The notes under the pieces: generated by a model
The model's database searches: none
Seen by the model: the letters and a program-made list of their open reading frames with translations, nothing else
What the model was told of the DNA's origin: nothing
Shown here: one piece after another, positions 45,589 to 56,994 of the stretch
Position numbering within the stretch: position 1 is the first letter of the stretch
Layout of the letters: each line of letters starts with the position of its first letter
Position numbers and translations under genes: made by a program
NCBI GenBank assembly: GCA_027559495.1
Contig: JAMXSV010000003.1
Coordinates: forward strand, 3,286,001-3,350,000
Origin: Aurifilum marmelostoma
Lineage: Eukaryota > Ascomycota > Sordariomycetes > Diaporthales > Cryphonectriaceae
Reading direction: 5' to 3'
Length of the DNA stretch: 64,000 bases

Positions 45589-45904
45589 AGAGATGGCTCG
45601 GCCGATGAAGCTGACTACCGCCACTGGAACCGTGCAAGAGATCTGGAAAGATTGAAGAACATGTTACCACAAGCGTGCATGTATTCCGCGGCGGCTATGT
45701 GACAATGAGGTGACAGGTATCTAGCGGTGCCTGAAGAGAATAAAAATATACAACAAGAAAGAGAAAATCAAGTCTGCATAAACTACTCCAGACTTGACAC
45801 TCAATACACAGAACATATCCTCCAATCAGGGACCCCTTTTTCCTCTATCGAGAACATGTCTATGACCACGTCTGGTATAATCCCCAACCTGTGTATCCAA
45901 TCCC
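45589..45904. other. intergenic between convergent genes
   Basis: 3' flanks of the cyanovirin-like pseudogene and the endoglucanase. Nothing else was recognised. Confidence 0.6.
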
Positions 45905-47227
45905 TCACACGAACCGTCTCGTCTTAACAGCCGAACCATTGACATTGGCCGCTCCTCCCGTCTGCAGAGTCGTAGGCAGCAAGGGCTCAATCACAGGCTG
46001 CCAGACAGTCTCATACAGACCAGGGCTGCCGTCGACGGCCAGGCTGCCGGGCTCCAGGCTGCCGAGCTCGGTCGAGTTGGTGCAGCAGGGCGAGTAAGGG
46101 CCCCAGAAGGGCCCAGCGGCCCACGCCGCCCAGCCGATGTACTCCTCGTTGTCGGCCATGTACGCCAGGGCGTCCTGGAGCATGTCGGCGCACTGCGTGG
46201 TGTTGGAGCCGCCGAACTCGCTCACGAGGGCCCTGATGCCGTACTGCTTGAGCCAGGCCGTCAGCGGCGCGAGGGTCGTGTTGAAGGGCTCCGTGCACTC
46301 GACGTGGCTGCCGCTGAAGTCGTAGTCCAGGTACTCGTGGATGTCGACGGCCCAGTTGTTGGCCGTGTCGTTGATCTGGTACAGGTAGTCCGAGGACGGC
46401 AGGTCGGTGCCCGTCGAGCCCGAGTTGGTCGTCCACGTGTGCCCGCCCGTGAAGCCGTTGCCGGGGGCCAGGATGAGGTTTGTGGCCCCGGCCTCCCTGA
46501 TGGCCGTGACTGCGGCCTGGTCGTTCTGCAGCACCAGCGAGGTCGGCATGTCGTGCGGCTCGTTCATCAGGCCGAAGATGACGTGCGTGTTGTTGGCGAA
46601 GCGCTTGGCCAGCTCGCCCCAGAAGGCCGCAAACTGCTCTGTCGTCGCGGCGTTCGCGTCCGTGGTGTTGCCGATCACGCTGCCCGAGTAGGGCTGCGCA
46701 GACGGGTCGTTGTAGCGCATGTAGTTGTGCGGGTCCAGGATCGCGTATGCGCCCTTGGTGATTGTGATGTGATCGATGGCTTGCTTGTACAAGTCGAAAT
46801 GCTAATGTTGTTATGTGAGCGGGTCATCTCGCTTTGCCAGTTGTCGGGCTGGATGTCTGGTCTTTTCAATTACATACCGTCTCATTGAATTTTGCTCCGA
46901 GACCATATGCCAGCGGACACATCCGTTCCAGCAGGAAAGCGACACGAAACAGGTTCACCTAGTCGATATAAGTCCTTGCACAGATATTGCGTATCATCTG
47001 AGGAGAACAAGGGAGGGCATTGAGTGGTCTCTCACATTGTTCTGGTCGACATAGACATCAACGGCAGAGGCGTTAATGAAGTCATAGTCGACGCCATACG
47101 TGCCAGGAAGCCCTGTGCCTGTAGTACCATACACACCAAACTCACCGCCGGACTCTGACACACCGGCGTAGAAGATGGTCGACTGCACCCCCACAATCAG
47201 GGACGAGATCAAGAGAGAGGACTTCAT
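45905..47227 (-). CDS. secreted GH5 endo-beta-1,4-glucanase
   Basis: Cellulase of glycoside hydrolase family 5 that cuts internal beta-1,4 bonds of cellulose outside the cell. Exons are 47227-47036, 46958-46878 and 46801-45905 (389 aa), all phase 0, with GTGAGA-TAG and GTATGT-TAG introns. The signal peptide is residues 1-17. Catalytic landmarks are DPHNYMRY (114-121), the acid/base E172 in GLMNEPHD, the H246 of DIHEYLDYD, and the nucleophile E286 in VSEFGGSN. WAAGPFWGPY closes the barrel. There is no cellulose-binding module or linker, so it is a bare catalytic domain like EG-II-type eglB proteins. Many N-glycosylation sequons are present. A TATA box lies 110 bp upstream of the start. Confidence 0.94.
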
Positions 47228-47979
47228 GATGAATCACCAAAACGTTGCTATTCCGCGATTGTATGAGGAATAGTGGCCTGGTCGAAATAAAGGAGTTCAG
47301 AACAACCCTTGATGCAGTGAAGGTAGTCCCCTTTTACTTATATACGTCTGCAGAGCAACAGGAGCCTCACTCTCCCAAGGGCTCATAACCCGGTCTGCAT
47401 GTATGTGATGTAATTTATCTCAGAGCAGCCATCAACCGGTCCGTAGTGCGATTATTCCGTGGACCAAGAAAGAGGACCCGCCCCTGCAAGATGAGCGCGT
47501 CGACTCAATGCATAAATTAGCCAGGGGTACGCGAACCCGGAATCTGGCCCAGCGAAGTGGCATCGGAATCCGGGCATGGACCCTCAGCGGGAGGACGGCA
47601 CGGGTCCCGAATGTAGTAGGATGGAGGCACTGGCTCCGGTGGCAATGCTGGCGACAGGGGGGGGAACAGGGGCGGATAGGATCCGCGGCAACAAGAAACT
47701 GCTCAGAACCTTAACCAGCGAGCTTCTTTAGTCTGGCCTAGGCCGCAGGTAAGTAATCAAGAGCGGCGCGACAAAGTAAAATTGCAACTTTATAGGGTAA
47801 GGGGGCCTTGAGTAGTGTGTTGACGACCCGATGTTCTTGGGACGATCTCTACGCAAGGAAGCATGTTGCTCCCTCCGTCTGACCGCCTGCCAGCAGCTGA
47901 TACAGAAACGAGATTGCTCGTTGCAGAAACCTTGATGCTGAACCGCGCATAGAGACGCTGCGGAATGGGGCATAGTTTT
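47228..47979. other. intergenic, 0.75 kb
   Basis: Promoter region of the endoglucanase and 3' flank of the P450. Nothing else was recognised. Confidence 0.6.
47337..47344 (-). promoter_or_regulatory. TATA box of the endoglucanase gene
   Basis: The minus strand reads TATATAAG, 110 bp upstream of the endoglucanase ATG, a typical distance for a regulated fungal gene. Confidence 0.6.
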
Positions 47980-49811
47980 CTACCACCGTCTTCTGATGCG
48001 GACCTTCATGTCCCGGTCCGGAGGCAACGCCGCCATCCCGCTATACTTCTCGTCGTCCCGAGCCGGCCGATCGGACTTGGATCCATCCAGGTTTGTCCAC
48101 TCTAGAAATTCGAAGTCGAACTTGACCAGTAGGATCGCCGCGATCATGAGGATCTCCTGCTTGGCAAAGGTGCGCCCCGGGCAGATGCCAGTGCCCCCAC
48201 CGTACGGGAAGAACATGTTGGAGTTCTTGGACATGGTGAACTCCGGCCGCATCATCTTCTTGCCCGTCGCCTTGTCGATAGTCTCCGTGTACTTGAGGTG
48301 ACGCTCCGCCCAAAATTCGGAGGCCGGGTGGCCCTCGGAGCCCCAAATGCCCTCGTTGAGGTGGGCGATCTCGATGGGGGTGAGGACAAGGGCGCCCTTC
48401 CCGATCTCGTAGCCATCGATGTCCACCTTTTCGCGCGTGGTGCGCGGGAGATTGAACGACATGTGCAGACGCAGGGCCTCGGTATATACGGACTGCAATA
48501 GCGGCAGCGATAGGAGCTTTGGGATGTCCAGAGCCTGGTCTTTTGCAAAGACCTGGTCGACCTCCTTCTGCAGGGCCAGCAGGAGCGCTGGGTCTTGGGC
48601 GGCTTCCATCACGACCCACGTTGCGATGGGGAGAGTATTTGAGTTTTGCCTGAGAGTGGACTTGTTTTAGCCCTTCTCTGAACATTCAACGTTTCCGGGA
48701 AAAGTTGGCACGTACGCGAGCAAGAACGTGGCATAATACCCAGCAACGCCATCATCGTCGTAGTCCGTCTCCCGATAGTACTTGAGCATCTCTCGCGCCA
48801 CTCTTGAGCCTGATCGCTCTTCCCAAACAACTTCAGAATCGGGCCCGTCAAAATCGAACTGGTCAGCAAGCCGCATGTAGTCTTTCATGATGCGATTGAT
48901 CCGCTCTCTGGCCTTGTAAGGACGAGAGTCGAGCCACCGAGGAACACCAAAGAATAAGAGCACGGAGACTGCCTCCCACTCCCAGAACGCCTCAAGCATG
49001 TCGGGATGGTTCTCAACGACTTGCGATCCTAGGAGCGTGCGGATGGCCGCTTCGGCGACGTCCATCTTGCAGAATTCTACCAAGCTCAAGGTTCTCCAGG
49101 TTCCCAGAGGCTGTGCGTCGAGCTTGTCCGTGACAAATTTGTAAAATACTTCGGCCAGACCAGTGGAGGAGCGTAGGTGCGTCAGATACTCGTTGTATAT
49201 GTGATGCTGCGCATAATAGAAGCGATCACGCTCGGCGAGCCCCTCGGTGCCGGGCAAAGGTTTCTTGGAGCGGCCTGTCTTGTCTCTTGTGATCTTGTCG
49301 ATGTCCTTCTGGGGCATACCCCACTGCCTGGCGGCCACCAGGAGGATCAGGACATCGCTTGAAAAGCTGCTCGTGCTAGACGTGCGAAATATCTCTTGAA
49401 TATTGGCGGCCCCGTGGACGACATATGCAGCCGACGGGCCAAGATAGACCTTGATCACATTGGAGTGTTGGAGGGCCTTTCTGTTTGCATAACAGGGTCA
49501 GCGAGAGAGCTGCATGTGCAGCAGGGTCTGCAGATGAGATCTCACTCTACTCGAACCAGGAACTTCTTCATGTTGGTCCACCACTGATACAGGTTGGTGA
49601 CCCGAGGAATGGTCTCACTGAGACATGGTGGCTGCTTTCTCTTCGATGACCGTGCAAAGCTGAGCCACAGAACACCTATGCCTACAGCTAGGAGCAGTGC
49701 GGCGCCGATAGCTGGAGCATCTGCTTCCGAGACGCAGGCGACGTGAGCATTGCGGGCACAAAACACACGGAAGCCCTCTGGCAAGAACGAGACGAAGTAA
49801 GTTGCGCCCAT
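47980..49811 (-). CDS. cytochrome P450 monooxygenase (CYP7/8-like class)
   Basis: ER-anchored haem-thiolate oxygenase. Exons are 49811-49546, 49480-48716 and 48649-47980 (566 aa), with donors GTGAGA and GTACGT and CAG acceptors. Near the N-terminus a hydrophobic anchor (AIGAALLLAVGIGVLWLSFA) precedes a basic, proline-containing stop-transfer segment. The I-helix reads QNSNTLPIATWVV (about 345-357) in place of the usual AGxDT, as in P450s of the CYP7/CYP8 type. The K-helix ExxR is E401-R404. The PERF-like motif is AERHL. The haem loop FFPYGGGTGICPGR has C500 as the thiolate ligand. The substrate cannot be inferred. The neighbours are a cellulase and a metallo-hydrolase, so no biosynthetic cluster is indicated. 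Confidence 0.93.
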
Positions 49812-50752
49812 GATCAAGGCATGCCAGGTCGTATGGAGGGGTCAGTTGAAGTGTTTGGCATGAACACCAGAGTGGTGTCTCCTTCGGCTTGAGCGCTTGT
49901 AGCACCACAGAATCGAATACCCCGTCTGGTTTGAGGCAGTGAGCAATGCTCCAACTGTGCCCCAGGTCGATGCAAATAGATGCGTTGTAGCAATGGTCGG
50001 CATTATACATCCCTCAAATCGGACTGTCAAAAGACTGCATGATAGACGAGGGGATGGCCGTTGACCCCGCTTATGCGAGTGCGCCACCGCCGTCACGTAC
50101 GTGTTGGACCAATGTGCATGTGTCGTGCATAGCACAGGATGCAGCATGCAGGGAGCTTAATGGCCCCGCACCGGATTGGTCCCTCCATCATCTGTATGAT
50201 GGACCTACCTCTGTACCTTCATAGTGATCGAAAGCACCGCCGCGTGAGAATCCTCTCCCGAAATTGAAGCCGCCGCACATGCCGAACCTCTGCTTGTCTT
50301 GTAATGCACAAGCAGCTCGGTGTGACTGCAAAAGTGCTCCGACCGTAGGCTGCAGAATACCAGCTGCGCACCATCTGCTGGAGCTAGCAAACGTCGGTCT
50401 ACGATGATACCCGGGCTGCCGAGCATACTGTCTGATGATATGTAGCATCGACTACTGTGCGGCGGCCCACAGGCATGCAGTGTCTCTGGTGCTTCAACGA
50501 TATCGAGCACCAGTAAGACTGTGTCTGTCAAATGCCCTCGCTTACGTCTGTATGAATGTGGTCTATGGGCACAAATCCGTATAAGATGCATCTGCTCAAA
50601 TAGACTTTCAGGTGCTAGTGTGCAGGGCGGGTTTTCGTGCCGGAGCTGAGTCCCGTGAAGTGCCCGCGTTGGTGGGGTGCAGCAGACAGGCGGGGGATAT
50701 TGACGATTGCTGCTACCTGTGCTTTTGGGCGCCGTTCGCGTTGACCTGGCAC
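49812..50752. other. intergenic, 0.94 kb
   Basis: Upstream of the P450. A 208-codon minus-strand ORF at 50205-50831 overlaps the next gene's end and lacks any motif, so it was not called. Confidence 0.55.
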
Positions 50753-51802
50753 TCATCGACCGGACTCGGGCTCTCCATCTACCCAGACGACAATATTTGC
50801 AGGCGGATCCTTGAGTTCTGCAAAGAAGCATCTTATGTCTTCGTCACTGTAGCGAAGGCTGAAATGCATTAGCACGAAGATGGTCTGGGGCCACTTCCTC
50901 ACCACCGCCTCGAGGTCTGCCCATATAGTATGCTTTGTCTTGTTGGCCTGTCCTCGGTGCTTCTCGTGCAGAAAGCTGCACTCGGTGATGACGACGGGGA
51001 TGCGCTCCCGGAGCCACCATGGCTCTGCAGCCAGTGTGGCGGCGGTCGTGTCACCAAGGAACGCGAACACGGGCGTAGCGTGGGGAGCGGTGATCTCGAC
51101 ACCGGACTCGCGAAGAGCCTTGAGCTCGGTGCCCTTGCGGCTAGCGTATTCTGGTTTGAGCTTTCTCGAGTTCATCTTGAAGACGTAGCCGACGCATGGC
51201 ACCTGGTGATCGCACGCGAAGACCTCGGCAGTAAAGTCGACTGTGCGGCGCAGGGGGACAACGTCACCGTGGCGAACGCCGTGGGTATTGTGCGTGTGTA
51301 GCCAGTGGGCTTTCGTAGGGGGAGGGACAGTCGAGGAGGGATGGGCATCTCCGGACGCACCAAGGCTGTCGGGATCGTCGACTTCATCGTCGTCGTCGTC
51401 GTCGTCGTCTTCGTCGTCGTCAGCGGGAAGCTCGGGATCGTCAGCTGTCTTCAGGCCTCCAGCGTTGAGTACTGTCTTGGCAACGAGGAAGCTATTGAGG
51501 GCCTGGACCATCTCAGTCGGACAGAAGATGTCTGGCGGGTCACTGCGCTTGATAAAGGCGGGCGTGAGGAGGACGTGGTCGCTGTGGCCGTGTGTGAGGA
51601 AGATGTGCTTGGGCCTCTGCTTATTGACGCATAATCCGGCGTCGAGCAGCAGGTTGAGCTGTGGGATCACGAAAGAGGTGTGCCATGCCGCTCGTGACTT
51701 GCCTGTCAGGACATATTGCTTGTGCTTTCCTGGAAATCGCCATTCCAGCACTTCTGAGTGAGATGATTGGGGAAGAGGGGTTGCGAAAGCAAGCTTTGCC
51801 AT
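50753..51802 (-). CDS. metallo-beta-lactamase-fold protein, tRNase Z-like
   Basis: Single-exon zinc hydrolase of 349 aa related to ribonuclease Z (tRNA 3'-processing endonuclease). The metal-binding motif HGHSDH is residues 71-76, after LLLDAG, which supplies the upstream Asp. Later ligands are likely in FLGDTT (Asp) and MHFSLRYSDEDI (His). YVFKMNSRKLKPEY resembles part of the substrate arm. Between the two halves lies an Asp-rich stretch (about 129-144) encoded by a GTC/GAC microsatellite. At 349 residues it matches the short form rather than the long eukaryotic ELAC2/Trz1 type. True tRNA-processing activity is inferred only from the fold; other phosphodiesterases of this fold are possible. 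No mitochondrial leader is evident. Confidence 0.82.
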   Translation of the reverse strand: MAKLAFATPLPQSSHSEVLEWRFPGKHKQYVLTGKSRAAWHTSFVIPQLNLLLDAGLCVNKQRPKHIFLTHGHSDHVLLTPAFIKRSDPPDIFCPTEMVQALNSFLVAKTVLNAGGLKTADDPELPADDDEDDDDDDDDEVDDPDSLGASGDAHPSSTVPPPTKAHWLHTHNTHGVRHGDVVPLRRTVDFTAEVFACDHQVPCVGYVFKMNSRKLKPEYASRKGTELKALRESGVEITAPHATPVFAFLGDTTAATLAAEPWWLRERIPVVITECSFLHEKHRGQANKTKHTIWADLEAVVRKWPQTIFVLMHFSLRYSDEDIRCFFAELKDPPANIVVWVDGEPESGR

Positions 51803-52367
51803 TCTGTGCGGGGGCGAGGAGATTTTTGAAGCAAGGGAGGAGGAAGGAAAGAAGGTGGAAATGGACGAGGTCGAAAAAGAAAAAAAGACGAAGAGGAATT
51901 TACACCGTTAAGCACGATGAATTGGATGACGCATACTGTATTTGATAAAAGGCTAGCATCCTATTTAGTTAAACTACTATAATAGCTTAATATAAACGCG
52001 AAATGTTTATAATTAAAAGCATTAAAATTATATAAAAAGAATAATTAAGTAAGAAATTAAAAAAAAAAAAAAGTAAATCTTTATAAGAATAACTGCTTAT
52101 TAAGCTATTAACTAATGAATAAGCTCTAAAATATCTTATTAAGCGCTTTAAGGTTATGTAACGCCGCTTTTTAAAAGCTCTATCGCGTTCGAAAGGCGCG
52201 TTTGGAAACTCCATAAACACGTGTCAATACCTTCTATTTACCTTCGATCAGGCCGTCTTTACGTTTTTAAAAACAACTAAACACCCTCTCATGCAATGCA
52301 TATATGAATATTTCAGAAACCAGCCCTCCTGTAGCTTATTCCGCAAGCCTTTTGGGGCTAGGGGAAG
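51803..52367. other. intergenic between divergent genes, with AT-rich island
   Basis: Upstream region of both the metallo-hydrolase and the DUF3716 gene. It is dominated by an AT-rich island at about 51940-52185. Confidence 0.6.
51940..52185. other. AT-rich island, possible RIP-degraded repeat
   Basis: About 245 bp with almost no G or C, including a 14-A run and many TTA/TAA words (AATTAAGTAAG, CTTATTAAGC twice). The boundaries are abrupt on both sides. A few CpG-bearing words remain near 52165-52200 (TAACGCCGC, TCGCGTTCG). No ORF of note. It resembles RIP-mutated repeat DNA, or a short non-autonomous element. Confidence 0.6.
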
Positions 52368-55300
52368 ATGCAGGAACAACAGAGTGAGCATGAGCAAGCG
52401 CCGCGATTGGGAGAGCACCCGCGTTTGGACGCAGCCACCGCGCCTTTGGCCCCAGCGATGGCCCAGCCAGCATGGCGAGGATATTGGCCTCCATCCGACT
52501 CGACTTCTGACCAGTTCCTCGGAGAAATGAATGGCAGCCATGGAACTGCAGCTGAACCTGCCGCCTCAACCTCTGGTCCCGGCCAGCCCATCTTCAATCC
52601 TTCACCCTCGCTCCAGTGTCCGCCCCTCCCCTCGCCCACCCAGACAGAAACACCTCCTTCGACAGCAGGCCCAGGCTTGTCTTTCGAGAACCAACCCAGC
52701 AACAACAAAATAGCTGTCACTCCTACCACGGGGCCCAATGCGGTGCCAATCCAGCCGCCTAGGCCCTCAAGTGGTCTTTCTGTCAACTGGATCCCTTTGG
52801 AAGGCCTCGCGCAGGATAACAACGAAACTGGCCCTCCTCACCGAGCAATATCTCCGCTGAGCTTTCCCAGACCAAGCTCCTCGCAACCTGACACCCCTTC
52901 ATCTGACCCACCGTCGTCTCTGCCACTGCCTGCGACTACCACAAACGCCCAAGCTCCTCTAATATCTGCTGCGCCTGCTGTGCCCCCTGCACCTCCTGCA
53001 CCTGCTACGCCTGCTGCAACTGGTGTGCCTGCTGCACCTGCGACTCCTCATGGCATCAACGGGACAGCTACGACAAACGGCGATAATGGAGGCCCTTTTT
53101 CAAGCAACAGTTCAGCCGCAGCGTCTCCTGTTGGGGTGGCCAATCACCAGCCCTCGGCCAGTACGCCAGGCGAGGCTCCTAAAGGTGGTGTTGAGGGTGA
53201 TAAAAAACCGGCCTTGAAGATGAAGAGAACAGGCCAAAGCTTCCCTGTGATTCCAAACTCCAATGGGTCTCTCCATCAGAAGAAGCCCTCTCTAACAAGT
53301 CGATGGCTGGGAACATCTCCTGCCCGAGACACTGCCGTCGAGACGCCCGATTCTACCAAATCTCCTGAGCCCACCGTTGCGAGCGATGCAGAGCAGGCAC
53401 CCAAAGCTGATGCACCAGAGAAACTCGTTGGGCCGACCAAAGCTGTGGAAACCCGACCAGACCATCACGTCCTGCAGGAGCCCCAGAAGGTCGAGAACCG
53501 CGCCGGGCAGACGGTGGTCAATCTTGATGACGATAATGACATATATGACGACGACGTACATGACGACGAGACAGACGACGATATCAAATACGAGGCGGCC
53601 GGTCGTGACGTTGGTCTGGATGACTTGCTCGCCGAGGGATCTGTCGACAACGACTCGAGCAGTAATGATAGTGACACTGATAGCGATGAGGGGGATGGGG
53701 AGGACGAGGAGCCGTTGGAGCTGGAGTCCAGCAGGGAGTCATCCTCTCTTCAAGTATTCCGTGCACCGTACCAGCAAACAGACGACGAGGAGGACGAGGA
53801 CGAGGAGGGTTCCGAGGATGATACTGCGTCTTCTGTGTCCTCATCCGCAGAATCCTTGCTAGTTGATGAACCTACCGCGGCGTCTCTGCCTTCCGCCAAT
53901 ACCCAGCCTCACAATGTTGCCTCCCCTCCAGCCAATCTCAGATATGCATCGGCTGACCGTCTCTACACTATGTGGTCAGGTATGTGGTGTTCCATCTGTC
54001 GTGCATCTCTGGCATACATGGTTTTCCCGTGCTGATTCATTTGTGCATATAGTGTCTGGTAAACCAGTCTCTGTTGCTCCTGCGATACTTCCCGATGGCT
54101 ATGAGGAATGCACTGAGTTCCAGGGCTTCCGCTGGATCTGTCCTGTCAGGTCTTGTAGAATGGCCTACAGATCCTCAACAGGCTTGGGTCCCCATTTCAC
54201 GGTGAGAAAAAGTTGGATGCTGTGGTTGTGTGCCCTGGCTGACCCTGCTTAGTTCTCCCACAAGCGAGCGATGTTCAATGACAACATGGACGGGACTCTG
54301 TCCTTCGTAGGTTCGTTCTCGAAGAAGAATGACATGGGCAAATACACCCCTGTTGTCGTGTCCAAGAGACCCCTGGACCCCAACGAACCGCCGATGCGCC
54401 CGCCCTCGCTGCCGGTGAAACAGCAAAGACACTTGAAGCCGAAGAACACTGTTGTTGCATCTGACCTTGTGACGGATGAGCTGCCGGCCATGTCCGATGA
54501 GACGCCCGTCACGGAGAATGGCGATCCGTACCTGCTTGGGATGAAGCGTCAACCCCCTCCGCCGGCTGATCCGCAACATATCGACGAGATGTGGGCGTAT
54601 ATGTCGCCGTTCTTTTCAGTGCACCGCTCCATTCCGGATCTGAACTGGGCGAAACACGTTATACATCTCCCGCGAGTACGCGAACTGCAATGGAACAAGG
54701 AGCGGAACGTTGACCACCCGTACAGAGACTCGCATGCCAGGGATGTCACGGCAATGATTGTCCAGCTCACCGGAATTGAGGCTCCTACCCCATGCGCCCA
54801 ATGTCGACGTGGCAAAGGTCCTTTCATCGGCTGCATCATGATATCTCCTGAAGCTCCACGCGACGCCAAGAATAGCGTCCTGAGCTGTGCGAATTGTGAG
54901 TGCATACCCCGTGCTTCTGCATACCCAGCAGGTGGGGCCTGGGGCTAACGATGATTTGGAGGCTATTACCACTGTGGCCAATCCAGGTGTAGCCACTGCA
55001 AAGCTATGGTGGAGCGCAGGCAACAACGAAGTCGGATCGAAAAAAAGCCGGACAGCTACAATGTGAGAATCCTATCCGATCATGCCCGTGGGAGGGTGTC
55101 AAGTGCTGCTGCGCCGGGAGTAGCATCCTCTGAGATGGAGGCCGTCGAGAACACGGGTAATATGCGCCCGAAGCGGAACTTGGTGGTGCAGAAGTCCAAG
55201 GCTGCTCTGGAGCAGGCCGGTTCAAAACCCTCAAAAAACGCCCCGAAAAAGTTGTGGGAATACATGCTTCCCTATCTACCCAAGACCCTGCACTCTATCA

Positions 55301-56337
55301 CATCGGATGTGCAAGTCAGCAGGCTGTTTAGCCTCATGCGCACGCGAGACATAGAGTGGCGAGCGAGCTGGCGGAAACATCACCTCGACGACGACAAGAT
55401 GCAGATTGTCGGACTGCTCGTACAACTGACCGGGAGGGAATACGCCGATGGGAACAAGGCATGCACGAACTGCAACAAAGGCCAGGGCCCGTTCAAGACT
55501 TGCTGCGTTCTGCCGAGGGAAGCACCTTGGGACTGGCACAAGGAGGTGATGGGCTGTGCCAATTGCTTTTTCATGCACAACAAGCCTGCCTGTAGTATCA
55601 AGTCCGGCTGGCAGGGCAGGGTGGGCCACAAGCCTGCGTCAAGCCCCTCGCTGCCCCCACCACCTCCTGTGGCCGAGTGGGCTGCCGCCGCTGGCTACAG
55701 TTCCAAGAGGCCGCGGCCCACGGACTCGGACGTGATTACGCCAAAAGGTTCCGACCCGTCACCTAGTGTGGAGGATGAGGACACGAGGCCTCCAAGCAAG
55801 ATCGTGAAGCTGTCCCTGAATCGTAAGTCTGCTGCTGCACCATCACTAGCCTCATCCGGTGGCGTGGGGGCGAGCGCAAAGAAAGGAGGAGTTGCCCTTG
55901 TCACAGAGCCCTCATCATCTGCGCTCATCAGCGCAGGCCAGTTTCAACCCGAGGTGCCGCTGGAGATGGAGGACTGGGAGATCGCACCCGGACGCATCCG
56001 CGAGGCGGGTGTCGACCGGATCAACAACATCGCCTTCTCTAAGCCCTTCCTTGAAACCAACCAGACCGTGCCCATCTACGCCGGCGTGGGCTTCGAGGTC
56101 AAGACGATCAAGTCTGGCCACTCGCTCGAGCTGGCCGCTGTGGCAGACAAGATGCGGCACTGCTCACTCGCGAGCGGAAAACTGCGTGTGACTATCGAAG
56201 GACAGCCCGACTTTACGGTTGGGCCGTCCGGGCTGTTCAAGATCATGCCGGGCCAAAAGTTCTCGGTGCAGAACCGGCTCTATATTGACTCGGTGCTGCA
56301 TATCAACAGCATATCCTTGGATCTTGTAGAAGTATGA
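52368..56337 (+). CDS. tandem DUF3716 protein with C-terminal cupin-like domain
   Basis: Large nuclear-looking fungal protein. Exons are 52368-53979, 54053-54201, 54253-54895 and 54962-56337 (1259 aa); all introns are short GT-AG (73, 51 and 66 nt) and in frame. Residues 1-340 are disordered and rich in Pro, Ser, Thr and Ala. Two Asp/Glu-rich blocks follow (about 390-510). Exon 2 holds CTEFQGFRWICPVRSC, a zinc-finger-like fragment. Two DUF3716 modules follow. The first reads CAQCRRGKGPFIGC, then CANCYYHCGQSRCSHC built across the last intron; the second reads CTNCNKGQGPFKTC, then CANCFFMHNKPACS. The final 110 residues (GVGFEVKTIKSGHSLELAAV onward, with LRVTIEG and GLFKIMPGQKFSVQN) look like a cupin resembling that of CENP-C/Mif2. 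A chromatin or centromere role is inference. Confidence 0.85.
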
Positions 56338-56994
56338 GCCGGACCCTCTTCCTTTGTTGATATGCATTCTGTATATATTGCGAGCGTTATATGCGCGTCC
56401 GGCGCAACTGATTGAAGAAGGTGTATGGGTGGATAAAAATTACCGTTCATTAACGACGGCATGCATGCACATAACGGTTTGGGAGATCCGGACAGGTTTT
56501 CCTGAGTGTGTACACAACAAAGAATTGGCATCCGAGCGTGTTTTGTATATGTATTGATAAGCTTCCTTGGGTGTTGTGGCGAGCTATAATCACAAAGGCA
56601 GGTTGCTGTGGTGGCCATGGTTGTGCTGCTGATGGAAGGTGGGAGAGCCTCAGATTTGGCAGGCCATGAAACTGCTCGAGGGTCTCTAGGCATCAGAACG
56701 CTCTAGAGTGAGGCTGGTTTTGAATAAATGGGGTTGCGTTGGACCTTCATAAATCGGGTGAGGCATGGTCCTGATTGAGATGACCGTGTGGTACCCAGCC
56801 AATAAAGTCTGTTCGGAGAAGCAGTGTTCTCTAGACCTTGAGTGCACGTTGCTCGGACCGAAGTCAGGTTCTCAAAGTGCGGTACGATCACCCCAGGAAG
56901 CTCCTTGATCAAGTATCCGAGTATATTCTGCCTGCATATACCGAACCAGAGCAACGTAGCTATCCCCGAAAAGCAACTCAGTGCCCAGGCAGCC
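56338..56994. other. intergenic between convergent genes, 0.66 kb
   Basis: 3' flanks of the DUF3716 gene and of the OB-fold-like gene. Nothing else was recognised. Confidence 0.6.

Noticed and set aside
46304..46888. 194-codon plus-strand ORF
   Set aside because: Antisense to the GH5 endoglucanase exon 3; Val/Arg/Gly-rich shadow.
32875..49811. Possible secondary-metabolite cluster (methyltransferase, oxidoreductase, P450)
   Set aside because: No polyketide, peptide or terpene synthase, transporter or cluster regulator lies between them, and unrelated genes intervene.
50205..50831. 208-codon minus-strand ORF
   Set aside because: Overlaps the end of the zinc hydrolase in another frame and has no family resemblance.
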